From the NCBI GenBank assembly GCA_021775835.1, contig JAJFHC010000274.1, positions 1 through 52,200 on the forward strand: 52,200 nt of DNA. The letters run 5' to 3'. Made by a program: the position numbers and the translations under genes. How positions within the stretch are numbered: position 1 is the first letter of the stretch; every line of letters starts with the position of its first letter. This stretch comes from Hyphomicrobiales bacterium. GTDB taxonomy: Bacteria > Pseudomonadota > Alphaproteobacteria > Rhizobiales > JAJFHC01. Shown one piece after another: positions 1 to 9,166 of this stretch. The notes under the pieces are model-generated. The model did no database searches, was not told the origin of the DNA, and saw only the letters and a list, made by a program, of their open reading frames with translations.

Positions 1-86
1 GAGGGATGCTCGCCCTCGTGATCCAATACCATCCGCACCGCCCGGGCACGTACTTCAGATGAAAACTTGTTCGTTGTCTTGCTCAT
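1..86 (-). CDS. IS3-family transposase OrfA, N-terminal fragment (cut by window edge)
   Basis: The minus-strand reading from ATG at 86 gives MSKTTNKFSSEVRARAVRMV followed by LDHEGEHPS. This is the characteristic N-terminus of IS3-family OrfA proteins, the helix-turn-helix subunit made before the programmed frameshift into OrfB. About 28 codons are visible and none is broken, so the copy may be intact outside the window. OrfA would bind the terminal repeats and, fused to OrfB, catalyse transposition. Confidence 0.8.
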   Translation of the reverse strand, partial: MSKTTNKFSSEVRARAVRMVLDHEGEHP

Positions 87-139
87 GATGACTCCATTTA
101 CTCAAGAGTTGGAGCCTCCGACAATCCCGGGGCGGTTCA
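1..139 (-). mobile_element. IS3-family insertion sequence, left end (partial)
   Basis: The minus strand holds the terminal inverted repeat and the first codons of an IS3-type orfA. Read on the minus strand, the end starts TGAACCGCCCCGGG at position 139, which resembles IS3-family (IS407-like) tips. The ATG of orfA follows about 50 bases inside. The rest of the element lies beyond the left edge. The element ends 53 bases before the likely start codon of the adjacent histidine kinase, so it probably split or replaced that operon's upstream region. The exact outer base and the target duplication cannot be fixed with only one end visible. Confidence 0.8.
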
Positions 140-192
140 GAGTGCTTTTCATATTATTGCGGGTGCAAGCTCCTCCGATTTATGGGGGTATC

Positions 193-1653
193 GTGTTTCC
201 ACTCGTTAGAAATTTCTCACTTACAAGTGCGATTGTCGTTGGGCTGGCCATGATCGTAGTAACGATTGTGTTGACGCGGACCACGACGGAACAGCTTGTT
301 GAAGAGCGTCAAAAAGCCAACGTAAGCCTGACCCAGGTCTTTTCGAGTTCCGTTTGGAAGCGGTTCAGTGATCATGTCCGGGTCTCTGCCGGATTTGACG
401 GCGATGCTCTACGTGCACATCCCGAGACAAAGGAACTCCTGTCCGAAGTGCGAAGCCTGATGCAGGGGCTTTCGATCGTGAAGGTCAAAGTTTATTCTCT
501 GAACGGCAACACCGTGTTTTCGACTGAACCTGCTCAAATGGGGGACAGTAAGATAGACAACCAGGGTTTTCTGTCTGCACGTGAAGGTCAGCCCATATCG
601 GAATATTCGAACCGGACGAGGTTCAGTGCTTTTGAAAATGAAATTTTCAATGTCGATGTTGTATCCTCGTACATCCCTGTACGCGATGATGGGGGAAACA
701 TCGAAGCTGTGTTCGAAGTTTATGACAACGTTACTGCGACACTCCAAAAAATGGAGATGCGCAAGCGTTTGATAATCGCTTTTGTTGGAGGTCTTTTTGG
801 ACTTCTCTATCTTGCGCTGTTATTGATCGTGCGCCGCGCGGCACGGATAATTGAACAGCAACACAATCAAATCCTCTTTGCCAAGGCAGATCTCGAACAT
901 ACGAATGGCCAGCTTGTTCAGCGGACTCAAGAACTTGAGGCCGCGCAAAAGACTTTGGTTCAAAAGGAGCGGCTGGCGACACTCGGCGAGTTGACGGCGA
1001 CAGTCAGCCATGAGCTTCGGAACCCGTTGGCAGCCATTCGATCGTCGGTCCATCTCGCACTCAAGAAAACCGAAGGTCTTGAAGTTGGGGTTGACCGCAC
1101 ACTGGAGCGCGCTGAACGCAATGTTGAGCGCTGCGACGGCATCATTTCGGATCTTCTCGGGTTTGCCAGCGAGCCGGTTTGCCGGTCTCGGCAGATTTCA
1201 GGCGATGAATGGCTGGGTTCCGTCCTGGACGAACTGACACTCCCGGAAGACGTCAGACTTGTCCAACGTTTTAACGCGCCGGACGCTGAACTGCACGTGG
1301 CTCCCGAGCGGGTCCGGCGTGCTGTCATAAATATCTTCGACAATGCCATGCAGGGATTGTCCGAGTTGCCGAAAGAGAGCAAACGCCAATTGACCGTGGC
1401 GACGTTTGTTCATGCGGAAACCTACTACATCGAGTTGCAGGATACCGGTCCGGGATTGGACGGTGAAACAATCGAGAAAGTGTTCGAGCCGCTGTTCTCG
1501 ACCAAGGCGTATGGCTGCGGCCTGGGCCTTGCCACTGTGAAGAAAATTATCGAAACCCACAATGGAACTGTCCGCTTGGATAGTGAATCCGGTGTTGGAA
1601 CAACTGTAACGATGAGCCTGCCGTTGTGGCGCGCGCAGGAAAGGGCAGCCTGA
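193..1653 (+). CDS. Membrane sensor histidine kinase (HK1)
   Basis: A two-component sensor kinase of 486 aa when started at GTG 193, after a GGGGG stretch. Longer in-frame starts (TTG 67) would lie inside the insertion sequence and are unlikely. A first membrane segment (residues about 6-28) and a second (about 191-216) enclose a periplasmic, cysteine-free, Cache-like sensor region. A coiled coil and a HisKA domain follow, with phospho-acceptor H273 in [15 protein letters not shown]. The HATPase has an N box (NIFDNAMQGL), G1 (DTGPGLDG) and G2 (GCGLGLA). The stop overlaps the start of the next gene (TGATG), so the two are translationally coupled. The transmitter half is nearly the same as that of the kinase at 3421, which implies duplication with sensor exchange. 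The ligand is unknown. Confidence 0.9.
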   Translation: MFPLVRNFSLTSAIVVGLAMIVVTIVLTRTTTEQLVEERQKANVSLTQVFSSSVWKRFSDHVRVSAGFDGDALRAHPETKELLSEVRSLMQGLSIVKVKVYSLNGNTVFSTEPAQMGDSKIDNQGFLSAREGQPISEYSNRTRFSAFENEIFNVDVVSSYIPVRDDGGNIEAVFEVYDNVTATLQKMEMRKRLIIAFVGGLFGLLYLALLLIVRRAARIIEQQHNQILFAKADLEHTNGQLVQRTQELEAAQKTLVQKERLATLGELTATVSHELRNPLAAIRSSVHLALKKTEGLEVGVDRTLERAERNVERCDGIISDLLGFASEPVCRSRQISGDEWLGSVLDELTLPEDVRLVQRFNAPDAELHVAPERVRRAVINIFDNAMQGLSELPKESKRQLTVATFVHAETYYIELQDTGPGLDGETIEKVFEPLFSTKAYGCGLGLATVKKIIETHNGTVRLDSESGVGTTVTMSLPLWRAQERAA

Positions 1654-2015
1654 TGAAAAAGTTGATGATTCTGGTGGTGGACGACGATCACGACGGCGCA
1701 GATGGTTTGTCTGAAGCTCTCGAATTCTACGGACACGACGTGACCACCGTCTACAGCGGTGAGGATGCTGTCGAGGCATTTCGAAAAGTCAGCTTTGACG
1801 TGACGTTCATGGATGTGATGATGCTCGGTCTGAACGGCGTGGAAAGCTTTCTCGAAATCAGGAAAATCAAACCCGACGCAAAAGTCTTCATGATGACCGG
1901 CTACAGCGCGCGCGAACTTCTTGATGAGGCAGTCGGTCACGGTGCTGCTGGTGTCTTCCACAAACCCTTCGCCATTGAAGATGCCCTCGAATCTGCGATC
2001 GGATCATACGAATGA
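1653..2015 (+). CDS. Single-domain response regulator (CheY-like receiver)
   Basis: A 120-aa stand-alone receiver domain. The start ATG at 1653 overlaps the HK1 stop codon. It has the acidic pocket D10-D11-D12, the phospho-acceptor D54 in FMDVMM, a T/S switch position (MMTGYS) and the invariant lysine in FHKPF. There is no output domain, so it probably acts by protein contact or as a phosphate relay or sink. Its position between HK1 and the receiver-EAL protein suggests it belongs to the same circuit and is phosphorylated by HK1, HK2 or both. Confidence 0.88.
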   Translation: MKKLMILVVDDDHDGADGLSEALEFYGHDVTTVYSGEDAVEAFRKVSFDVTFMDVMMLGLNGVESFLEIRKIKPDAKVFMMTGYSARELLDEAVGHGAAGVFHKPFAIEDALESAIGSYE

Positions 2016-2052
2016 TGATTCTGGTCAAATATTCTCAAGGCGATTGCCGACC

Positions 2053-3276
2053 ATGATGCCGCAGCAGTTGAAATCTGTCCTGATTGTCGATGACGATCCG
2101 ATTTTGTGTGAGGTTGCCAGATCCTATTTTCAGGGTGCCGGTGCCGCGCAGATATCTGTCGCCCACAACGGAAGAGATGCGCTGGACATCGTGGAGCGGA
2201 ATGAAGACCAGTTTGATTTCATCCTGCTTGATCTCAAAATGCCAATCATGGATGGCGTGCAATTCCTGCGGCACGTGGGAAAGCGTGCCTACAAAGGTTC
2301 AATAGCCATCGTCAGCGGCGAGGGCGCGGCGATCATGGCTTTGGCCATGGATTTGGCAAAGCGTTGCGGCCTGAACGTTGTGGGCACGATTGTCAAACCG
2401 TTGAACACGACCTTTCTCGATGACTTGATTTCCCGGTCTGACGCCGGGCAGAGCGCGACTTGCCAAACGGGATCGTCAGCTCTTACCGTTCTTGAACTTG
2501 AAGCGGCTCTTATTCGCCGTCAAATTTGCGCGCATTATCAACCCCAGGTCGAAACGACAACCGGAACGGTTTGCGGCGTTGAAGCGCTCGCGCGTTGGTA
2601 TCATCCCGAACGCGGAATTGTTCCACCTGATCAATTTGTACCCCTGGCGGAGAGCAGCGGACTGATGCCGACGCTTACGGACCAGATGGTCAAGACCGTG
2701 ATTTCCGACATGAAAGTACTGGATCAAATTAGTTCCAGCTTAAAGATATCGATCAATCTTGGGCCCGCCGCACTGGACGACACGTCATTTCCGGACAAGA
2801 TCGCCCGTATGATCGTTCAGGGCGGGGCGGATAAATCGCGGTTCACATTTGAGCTGACGGAGAGCAAACTGGTCGAAGACTCAGTCGATGCCATGGAGGT
2901 TCTCGCGCGTATGGACCTTGCGGGCTTCGAGTTATCGCTTGACGATTTTGGCACGCAGTTCTCGAACATGGAGCAGCTTTCGAAGTATCCATTCAAAGAG
3001 TTGAAGATCGACCGGAGTTTTGTTCATTCAGCAGCAACGGACGTTCGATCGAAAGCGACCGTTGAATCCTGCGTCTGGCTTGGGAAACAGTTTGGATTGC
3101 GTATTGTGGCGGAAGGCGTTGAAACTGATCAGGACTGGGAGTTCTTGCGAGATCTCGGCGTCGACATCCTTCAGGGTTACAGATTCTGCAGACCTCTGGC
3201 GCTTGAGGACTTCGTGTCGTGGGCGACTGAATACAATCTGGAACGTGAGCGAAGCATTGCCATTGTGCACGCCTGA
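2053..3276 (+). CDS. Response regulator with EAL c-di-GMP phosphodiesterase output
   Basis: A 407-aa protein starting at the ATG pair 2053/2056; there is no strong ribosome site, only AAGG about 13 bases upstream. The N-terminal receiver domain (about 8-130) has D13-D15, phospho-acceptor D60 in ILLDLKMP and a lysine in IVKPL. The C-terminal EAL domain (about 165-395) retains the catalytic signature: EALARW, SINLG, FELTES, LDDFGTQFS, LKIDRS, AEGVET and QGYRF. The metal-binding and general-base residues expected of an active cyclic di-GMP hydrolase are therefore present. Known EAL enzymes convert c-di-GMP to pGpG and favour motility over surface attachment. Here activity is probably gated by phosphorylation from the flanking kinases (inference). 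Confidence 0.9.
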   Translation: MMPQQLKSVLIVDDDPILCEVARSYFQGAGAAQISVAHNGRDALDIVERNEDQFDFILLDLKMPIMDGVQFLRHVGKRAYKGSIAIVSGEGAAIMALAMDLAKRCGLNVVGTIVKPLNTTFLDDLISRSDAGQSATCQTGSSALTVLELEAALIRRQICAHYQPQVETTTGTVCGVEALARWYHPERGIVPPDQFVPLAESSGLMPTLTDQMVKTVISDMKVLDQISSSLKISINLGPAALDDTSFPDKIARMIVQGGADKSRFTFELTESKLVEDSVDAMEVLARMDLAGFELSLDDFGTQFSNMEQLSKYPFKELKIDRSFVHSAATDVRSKATVESCVWLGKQFGLRIVAEGVETDQDWEFLRDLGVDILQGYRFCRPLALEDFVSWATEYNLERERSIAIVHA

Positions 3277-3420
3277 GCAGTGCGTTTGTTCCAAAAAGGC
3301 GAGTGCATTGAGTGTGCATATCTCCTCAATCGCCACAGGGGTCATTCAAGCGTATCGGGAATTGGTCCAGGTTTTGCCGCAAGTAGACAATCTCCGAAAA
3401 AGATCCTCAGGAGTTCCCAC

Positions 3421-4983
3421 GTGTATAGATTTCGCACCCTGCCGCTGACGGCAAAAATTCTGCTGAGTGTTGGAACCGCACTTGTTCTGATGCTGTTGCC
3501 CCTGTTTACGATCACGATCCTTGACGAAAGAAACGAAATTGAGGCTGTCGCTCAACGCCGGGCGCATAGCATTCTTGATATGCTCGAGTCAGTACACGTG
3601 AACTCGATGCTCAATCGAAAACAAGTTGAAGACAATGATCCTGCCGTTAACACTCTCAATGGCACAATGGAGCAGTTTTCCGAACAGAACGAGGCCGTCA
3701 AAATTTGGCTCGTCATGGGCGAGAAAATTATGACCTTTCAGACTGCAAGAGGCCAATCCGAGGTCGAAGGACCTCTGGACTCTGTCGATGATGAAGCCCT
3801 CGCTACCGGTCGAACCATTGAGCGCATCCTGCCGGGCGACACTATGCGTGTGACCAAGCCCGTCATTCTGGGGCAGGGCAGCGCGAACAATCTCAAGTGT
3901 GTTCAATGTCACAGCGGCTTGATGGGTGTTGAGGATGGAGAGGTTTTCGGTGCTTACAGCGCCGCTGTGGACATGGCTTTGCCTCTTGCGATCTGGGAGC
4001 AGCGGATGCTTACGCAAGTAATCGGCGGTATTGGCGTGGTGCTCGGCATATTGCTGTTAATTTATGCGCTGCTGTACTTAACCGTGATCCGGCCGCTTCA
4101 TCGTATCGCAAAAGCCACAACAGCAGATGTGGATGACACCGCTGAATTTATGCTCAGAGAAACTGAAAGACGGGATGTGCTCGGAAATCTTGCTCGGGCA
4201 CTGTTGGATTTTCGTGAAAAATTGACAAAAAGGCAGAACCAGCTTGTTAGACGAACCCGGCAGCTGGAAGCGGCGCAGGAGTCCTTGGTTCAGCAGGAGC
4301 GTCTCGCAACACTCGGCGAATTGACGGCCACGGTAAGCCACGAACTACGGAATCCACTATCTGCAGTTCGATCATCAGTTCACTTGGCAATTAAGAAAAC
4401 CGAGGGGCTCGAACTTGGTGTTGATCGTGCATTGGAGCGCGCCGAGCGCAACGTTAGTCGCTGTGACGGCATAATTTCGGATCTTCTTGATTACGCCAGC
4501 GAACCGCATTGTCAGCCGGAAGCCATAATAGGTGATGAATGGTTGCAATTGACATTGAAGGATCTGGAAATTCCTGACGGTGTTGCGCTAGTCAATGGTT
4601 TTTCCGCGCCAGACGCACAAGTTAACCTGGTACCGGAACGGATGCGACGCGCCATTGTGAACGTCTTCGAAAACGCCATGCAGGGCCTCGCCGATGCTCA
4701 ACAAGACAGCAGACGGGTGTTGACAGTGGGAACCTTCGTCCAGGACGGGACCTTCCACATCGTTTTCGAGGATACCGGCCCTGGCATAGATGATGAAACG
4801 GTCGCGAAGGTTTTTGAGCCGCTCTTTTCAACAAAATCCTATGGGTGCGGTCTGGGTCTCGCGACGACGAAAAAAATCATTGAGACACATGACGGGACAA
4901 TTCACTTCGAAAGTGAAATTGGTGTTGGCACGAAAGTCACAATGCGTTTGCCGATAGCGCGTGCTCATGAAAGGGCAGCCTGA
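3421..4983 (+). CDS. Sensor histidine kinase with periplasmic c-type heme motif (HK2)
   Basis: A 520-aa membrane kinase. GTG 3421 is preferred because AGGAG lies 7 bases upstream and the first transmembrane helix follows at once (about 9-31). The periplasmic domain (about 32-195) contains C160-V-Q-C163-H164, a canonical CxxCH covalent heme c site, and looks like the Tll0287/DUF3365 type of heme sensor. A second membrane helix (about 197-223), a HAMP-like stretch and a coiled coil follow. HisKA has H307 in [15 protein letters not shown], and the HATPase has [17 protein letters not shown] and GCGLGLA. The transmitter is almost the same as HK1. Probable role: redox, O2 or NO sensing that feeds the c-di-GMP phosphodiesterase upstream. 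Confidence 0.9.
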   Translation: MYRFRTLPLTAKILLSVGTALVLMLLPLFTITILDERNEIEAVAQRRAHSILDMLESVHVNSMLNRKQVEDNDPAVNTLNGTMEQFSEQNEAVKIWLVMGEKIMTFQTARGQSEVEGPLDSVDDEALATGRTIERILPGDTMRVTKPVILGQGSANNLKCVQCHSGLMGVEDGEVFGAYSAAVDMALPLAIWEQRMLTQVIGGIGVVLGILLLIYALLYLTVIRPLHRIAKATTADVDDTAEFMLRETERRDVLGNLARALLDFREKLTKRQNQLVRRTRQLEAAQESLVQQERLATLGELTATVSHELRNPLSAVRSSVHLAIKKTEGLELGVDRALERAERNVSRCDGIISDLLDYASEPHCQPEAIIGDEWLQLTLKDLEIPDGVALVNGFSAPDAQVNLVPERMRRAIVNVFENAMQGLADAQQDSRRVLTVGTFVQDGTFHIVFEDTGPGIDDETVAKVFEPLFSTKSYGCGLGLATTKKIIETHDGTIHFESEIGVGTKVTMRLPIARAHERAA

Positions 4984-5210
4984 TAGATTCATTCAAAATT
5001 CTGGAGAAGGATGCTTTTCGAGTCGAACTGCGTGGCACGTTTACTTTAAAAACGCACCTCGCTTGCCAATCTCAGGGGCCGAGATTTCATTCGCGAATTG
5101 TGGCATTAGAATCCCGGATCACGCCAGATCGCCAATGTTTGGCTTGCCGTGGTACTTTCTGGCGGTTAGGAATGGCATCTGTTCGATGCATCAGTGAACG
5201 AACCGACGCC

Positions 5211-5561
5211 ATGCCGAATTCTGCTGGACCCAATTCCATCATTATCAGGATTGCCTCGTCAATCTGGCGTGTTCCCCTGCTTTTCTACCGATGGTTCATA
5301 TCGCCGTTTCTGCCGGGGGCGTGCCGTCATGTGCCCAGCTGCTCAGCGTACGCGGAAGAGGCTATGGGGTGTTTTGGGGCGTGGCGCGGAGGCTGGCTGA
5401 CACTTTCAAGGTTGATGCGATGCCATCCTTGGGGTAGTCACGGGTTTGATCCTGTGCCTCGGGAACTGCCCGTGCGCTACGGCGTTTTCTCGGCGTGGCG
5501 GTACGGTCGGTGGACCGGGCGTCACATCGTTCATAAGTTCAGTGAGAAAACCGACGGATAA
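5211..5561 (+). CDS. yidD: Membrane protein insertion efficiency factor YidD
   Basis: A 116-aa protein starting at ATG 5211; an upstream in-frame ATG (5172) would only add poorly conserved residues. It has the YidD family pattern: W-R-V-P-L-x-x-Y-R-W-x-I-S-P-x-L, then [16 protein letters not shown], then [16 protein letters not shown]. An amphipathic N-terminal helix mediates inner-membrane association. YidD assists YidC/Sec insertion of membrane proteins. It lies 76 bases before thrS on the same strand, a neighbourhood I recall from other alphaproteobacteria, so the two may be cotranscribed. Confidence 0.9.
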   Translation: MPNSAGPNSIIIRIASSIWRVPLLFYRWFISPFLPGACRHVPSCSAYAEEAMGCFGAWRGGWLTLSRLMRCHPWGSHGFDPVPRELPVRYGVFSAWRYGRWTGRHIVHKFSEKTDG

Positions 5562-5637
5562 ACGCGCCGTCATTGATTCATACCCAACGCTCTCAGACTT
5601 ACCCGCTTGGTTGGCGGAGACTGAGCAGGAGAAGCCT

Positions 5638-7581
5638 ATGATTACAATCACCTTTCCAGATGGTGCGCAACGCGAATTGGAGTCTGCCCAGACGGGCGGC
5701 GAGATTGCTGCATCGATTTCCAAGTCGCTGTCCAAGAAAGCCGTGGCCATGAAGGTCAACAGTATTCTGAGCGATTTGTCCGATCCGATTGAAAAGGATT
5801 CACAAATTGAGATCGTGACCCGGGATGATGACGCCGCGCTGGAACTCATTCGCCACGATAGTGCCCACGTCATGGCAGAAGCCGTCCAGGAACTGTTTCC
5901 GGGTACTCAGGTCACCATCGGGCCGGTGATCGAGAACGGCTTCTACTACGATTTTGCCCGTGACGAGCCATTTCACCTCGACGATCTTGAAAAGATCGAG
6001 GTGAAGATGCACGAGATCATTAAGCGCGATGCGCCCTTCACGAAGGAATTCTGGTCGCGCGACGAGGCCAAGGAGTTCTTCCGCGCCCGAGGCGAGGAGT
6101 ACAAAGTCGAGCTTGTCGATCTGATTCCCGAAGGCGAAGACCTGAAGATGTATCGCCAGGGCGAGTGGATCGATCTGTGCCGTGGGCCCCACATGCCGTC
6201 GACGGGCAAGGTTGGCGGAGCATTCAAATTGCTCAAACTTGCGGGCGCCTATTGGCGCGGGGATTCGAACAATCCCATGCTGCAGCGCATTTACGGAACG
6301 GCCTGGGCCAGCGACAAGGAACTCAAAGCCTATCTGCACATGCTTGAGGAGGCTGAAAAGCGCGACCACCGGCGGCTCGGACGGGAGATGGACCTCTATC
6401 ATTTCCAGGAAGAGGGACCCGGATCGGTTTTCTGGCATCCCAAGGGTTGGACAATGTTCCAGGAACTCATCTCCTACATGCGCCGTCGCCAGATCGATGC
6501 GGGGTATGTCGAGGTCAATACGCCAGACATGCTCGACAAGTCCCTGTGGGAGACGTCGGGCCACTGGGAGAAATTCGGCGAGAACATGTTCACGAGCATA
6601 ACGCCGGACGAGCGGACATTTGCGCTGAAGCCGATGAACTGCCCCGGTCACGTTCAGATCTTCAAGAACGGCCTCAAGAGCTATCGTGACCTGCCGATCA
6701 AGATTGCCGAGTTCGGCAAGGTGCATCGCTACGAGCCTTCAGGCGCACTTCACGGTGTGATGCGGGTGCGCTCGTTTACGCAAGACGATGCCCATGTGTT
6801 CTGTACCGAAGCTCAGATCACGCAAGAATGCGTCAAGATCAACGATCACATCCTGAGCATCTACTCCGACTTCGGGTTTGATGACGTCACGATCAAGTTC
6901 TCAGACCGGCCGGAAAAACGGGTTGGAGAAGACGATATCTGGGACAAGTCCGAGGAGGCCCTGAAGGCGGCTGTTCACGCAGCCGGGCTGGACTTCGAAC
7001 TGAACCCGGGTGAGGGCGCATTCTACGGACCGAAACTGGAATACGTGTTGCGCGATGCGATTGGTCGCGACTGGCAGTGCGGAACGTTGCAGGTCGATCT
7101 GAACTTGCCCGGCAGACTTGGCGCCATCTACATCGGTGCGGACGGAGAAAAGTACACGCCCGTCATGCTGCACAGGGCCATGTTTGGTTCACTTGAGCGG
7201 TTCACGGGAATTCTGGTCGAGAACTATGCGGGACATTTCCCTCTGTGGCTGGCGCCGGTTCAGATGGTCGTGGCGACGATTACGTCGGATGCCGACGAGT
7301 ACGCCCGCTCCGTGGCCGATGCCGCACGGACAGCAGGACTGCGTGTCGAGGTTGATCTGCGCAACGAAAAGATCAATTACAAGGTTCGGGAGCATTCGCA
7401 TGCGAAGGTTCCTGCGATGTTTGTCTGCGGCAATCGCGAAGCTGAGGAGGGTACCGTGTCGATCCGGCGTCTGGGATCCAAGGACCAAAAATCCGCCAGT
7501 CTTGCCGACGCCATTGCAGCGCTGGCTGAAGAAGGAACGCCACCCGACCTGGCACGGAAAGCTAAACTCGCTGCGGAATGA
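5638..7581 (+). CDS. thrS: Threonine-tRNA ligase
   Basis: Threonyl-tRNA synthetase of 647 aa, the usual bacterial length. ATG 5638 follows GCAGGAGAAG. Domains in order: TGS (about 1-62); the editing/SAD domain with the HDSAHVMA motif (about 75-85) that clears Ser-tRNA(Thr); the class II core with motif 2/3 and the zinc ligands Cys (KPMNCPGH), His (TQDDAHVFC) and His ([10 protein letters not shown]); and a C-terminal anticodon-binding domain (about 545-640). No T-box or operator-like leader is visible. The enzyme charges tRNA-Thr, one copy of which (TGT anticodon) is encoded at 46199 in this window. Confidence 0.97.
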   Translation: MITITFPDGAQRELESAQTGGEIAASISKSLSKKAVAMKVNSILSDLSDPIEKDSQIEIVTRDDDAALELIRHDSAHVMAEAVQELFPGTQVTIGPVIENGFYYDFARDEPFHLDDLEKIEVKMHEIIKRDAPFTKEFWSRDEAKEFFRARGEEYKVELVDLIPEGEDLKMYRQGEWIDLCRGPHMPSTGKVGGAFKLLKLAGAYWRGDSNNPMLQRIYGTAWASDKELKAYLHMLEEAEKRDHRRLGREMDLYHFQEEGPGSVFWHPKGWTMFQELISYMRRRQIDAGYVEVNTPDMLDKSLWETSGHWEKFGENMFTSITPDERTFALKPMNCPGHVQIFKNGLKSYRDLPIKIAEFGKVHRYEPSGALHGVMRVRSFTQDDAHVFCTEAQITQECVKINDHILSIYSDFGFDDVTIKFSDRPEKRVGEDDIWDKSEEALKAAVHAAGLDFELNPGEGAFYGPKLEYVLRDAIGRDWQCGTLQVDLNLPGRLGAIYIGADGEKYTPVMLHRAMFGSLERFTGILVENYAGHFPLWLAPVQMVVATITSDADEYARSVADAARTAGLRVEVDLRNEKINYKVREHSHAKVPAMFVCGNREAEEGTVSIRRLGSKDQKSASLADAIAALAEEGTPPDLARKAKLAAE

Positions 7582-7696
7582 TGAAAGGGCACTCCCAACT
7601 GGCTGAAACCGTCGAAACGATGCCCTCTGTATTGTCCGGCCATACAACGTGCATCGCATGCGCTACTGACAGCGCAAGCGGTGGCTGGGTTCTTCA

Positions 7697-9010
7697 ATGA
7701 CCCAGACCACCGGCATCTTGGCTCTTGAATGCCATAGGCCAGAAGCCGGTTGTCCTGTTCGGGTACTAAGAATTACACCGCACTTCTTTCGACGTGGTGT
7801 GTGGCCTGTGGCCTACGACCCACTGGGCGGACTTCAAATGCAGGTGTGGAGGTTGGCGAACGACCTCGATTTGACAGGCATCGACCAAACTGTTCTGACA
7901 AGCCATATTCCAGGGTCTCCGCGCCGGACCAGAATATCGGATACGACACGTGTTGTTTGTGTGGGCGCGTCGCTTCCCGAATGGCTCGCGTCCCGATTTC
8001 TCGGTGTCACGTGGTTCCTGGCAATGCTCCGCTATCTGATCGTCAACCGTCATAGCCACGATCTGGTCCACATTCATTACAATCACTGGATCTGGTGCAG
8101 AATTCTGACGCTTGTCGCAAGCCTGATGCGTTTACCCGTTGTCGTTTCGTTGAATACGGAGCTTTGGGTTGGATGCAGCTACCGCTGGCTGGTCGCCGGA
8201 GCACCCTTCAACCTCGCACAAGGCATTGAACGATGGACGATAAGAGTGGCGGACCGCGTGATCGCCCTGACAGCCATCGATGCGAGACGCTGCATTGAGG
8301 ATCTCGATTTGAGTCCGGACCGGGTCGTTGTGATTCCTGACGCAATTGATGCTTCGGCATTCGGAAAGCACGTCGGTGAGGGAACCTTGAGTGATTTTCG
8401 ACGGCGTTTCAGACTTCCTCCCGGCCGCAAGATCGTTACCTATGTTGGCCGGATAAGAGGCGAAAAGGGATGGCGGGAACTGCCGCGTATTGCCAAGGAG
8501 TTGTCCAGGTCTGGCGCGTTTCTTCTGATCTGTGGGGACGGTCCGGATCGGCAGAAACTGGAGCGGCAACTAAATGATACGTGCAGCGCGGATGACTGGT
8601 GCATCACCGGCTTTCTGGACCCGGAAGAAATCGAAACAGCACAGAAAATTGCTGACGTCCTTATCCTTCCTTCGACCCGGGAGGCGTTCGGGAGCGTGCT
8701 TCTTGAGGCAATGGCGTCTGGTCTGCCGGCCGTTGCCTATGCGGTCGGTGGAATCGTCGAGGTCGCTGGAGCCCCCAATGCTCTGAGACTTGTGCATACA
8801 AACGATCCATCCGCCTTTATAGCCGCGATCCTTGAACTTCTGTCGGACGCTCAAAAGAGAAGCGCGTTAGTTGAACAGGGATACAAGCGAGTGGGTGATT
8901 TCTCATTGCAGCAGGCCACGGCGAAAACGCTGAACTGCTATCTGAGTGTAAGAAGGATCGAACCGGCCCGTGAAATCGAAATGACCCTATCGCGCGAAGT
9001 CGATGCATAA
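7697..9010 (+). CDS. Glycosyltransferase family 4 (GT-B fold)
   Basis: A 437-aa GT4-type glycosyltransferase. The N-terminal half carries the acceptor-side Rossmann fold (VRVLRITPHFF, GGLQMQVWRLA). The C-terminal half has the nucleotide-sugar fold: KIVTYVGRIRGEKG, ICGDGPDR, and the E-x7-E signature in EAFGSVLLEAMASGLPAV. ATG 7697 has only a weak ribosome site. The donor and acceptor sugars cannot be inferred. It precedes a BioF2-like acyltransferase and a PIG-L deacetylase on the same strand, so the three may modify one cell-surface glycan or glycolipid. Confidence 0.85.
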   Translation: MTQTTGILALECHRPEAGCPVRVLRITPHFFRRGVWPVAYDPLGGLQMQVWRLANDLDLTGIDQTVLTSHIPGSPRRTRISDTTRVVCVGASLPEWLASRFLGVTWFLAMLRYLIVNRHSHDLVHIHYNHWIWCRILTLVASLMRLPVVVSLNTELWVGCSYRWLVAGAPFNLAQGIERWTIRVADRVIALTAIDARRCIEDLDLSPDRVVVIPDAIDASAFGKHVGEGTLSDFRRRFRLPPGRKIVTYVGRIRGEKGWRELPRIAKELSRSGAFLLICGDGPDRQKLERQLNDTCSADDWCITGFLDPEEIETAQKIADVLILPSTREAFGSVLLEAMASGLPAVAYAVGGIVEVAGAPNALRLVHTNDPSAFIAAILELLSDAQKRSALVEQGYKRVGDFSLQQATAKTLNCYLSVRRIEPAREIEMTLSREVDA

Positions 9011-9166
9011 TTTGCGTCGTAACAACCCGTGGTCGCGCTTGGCATGACACTTACGTTGAGTTTCTGATCCTCTTCCAAAAGTGGAACAAATGGTTCGCAT
9101 TGGCATCCCGTTCATGATGTAAAATCATTGCTGATTGTGAATCGGTGTCTGGAACCCACAGCGCAC

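Noticed and set aside
67..192. N-terminal extension of the first histidine kinase from TTG 67
   Set aside because: The first 73 bases are inside the insertion sequence end, and a GTG with a membrane helix right behind it exists at 193.
5800..6726. A 308-codon open frame on the minus strand
   Set aside because: It lies opposite thrS, a clearly conserved gene, and shows no family features.
9040..9070. Sigma-54-like TGGCA...TTAC promoter upstream of the acyltransferase
   Set aside because: The -12 element lacks the required GC dinucleotide, so the match is too weak.
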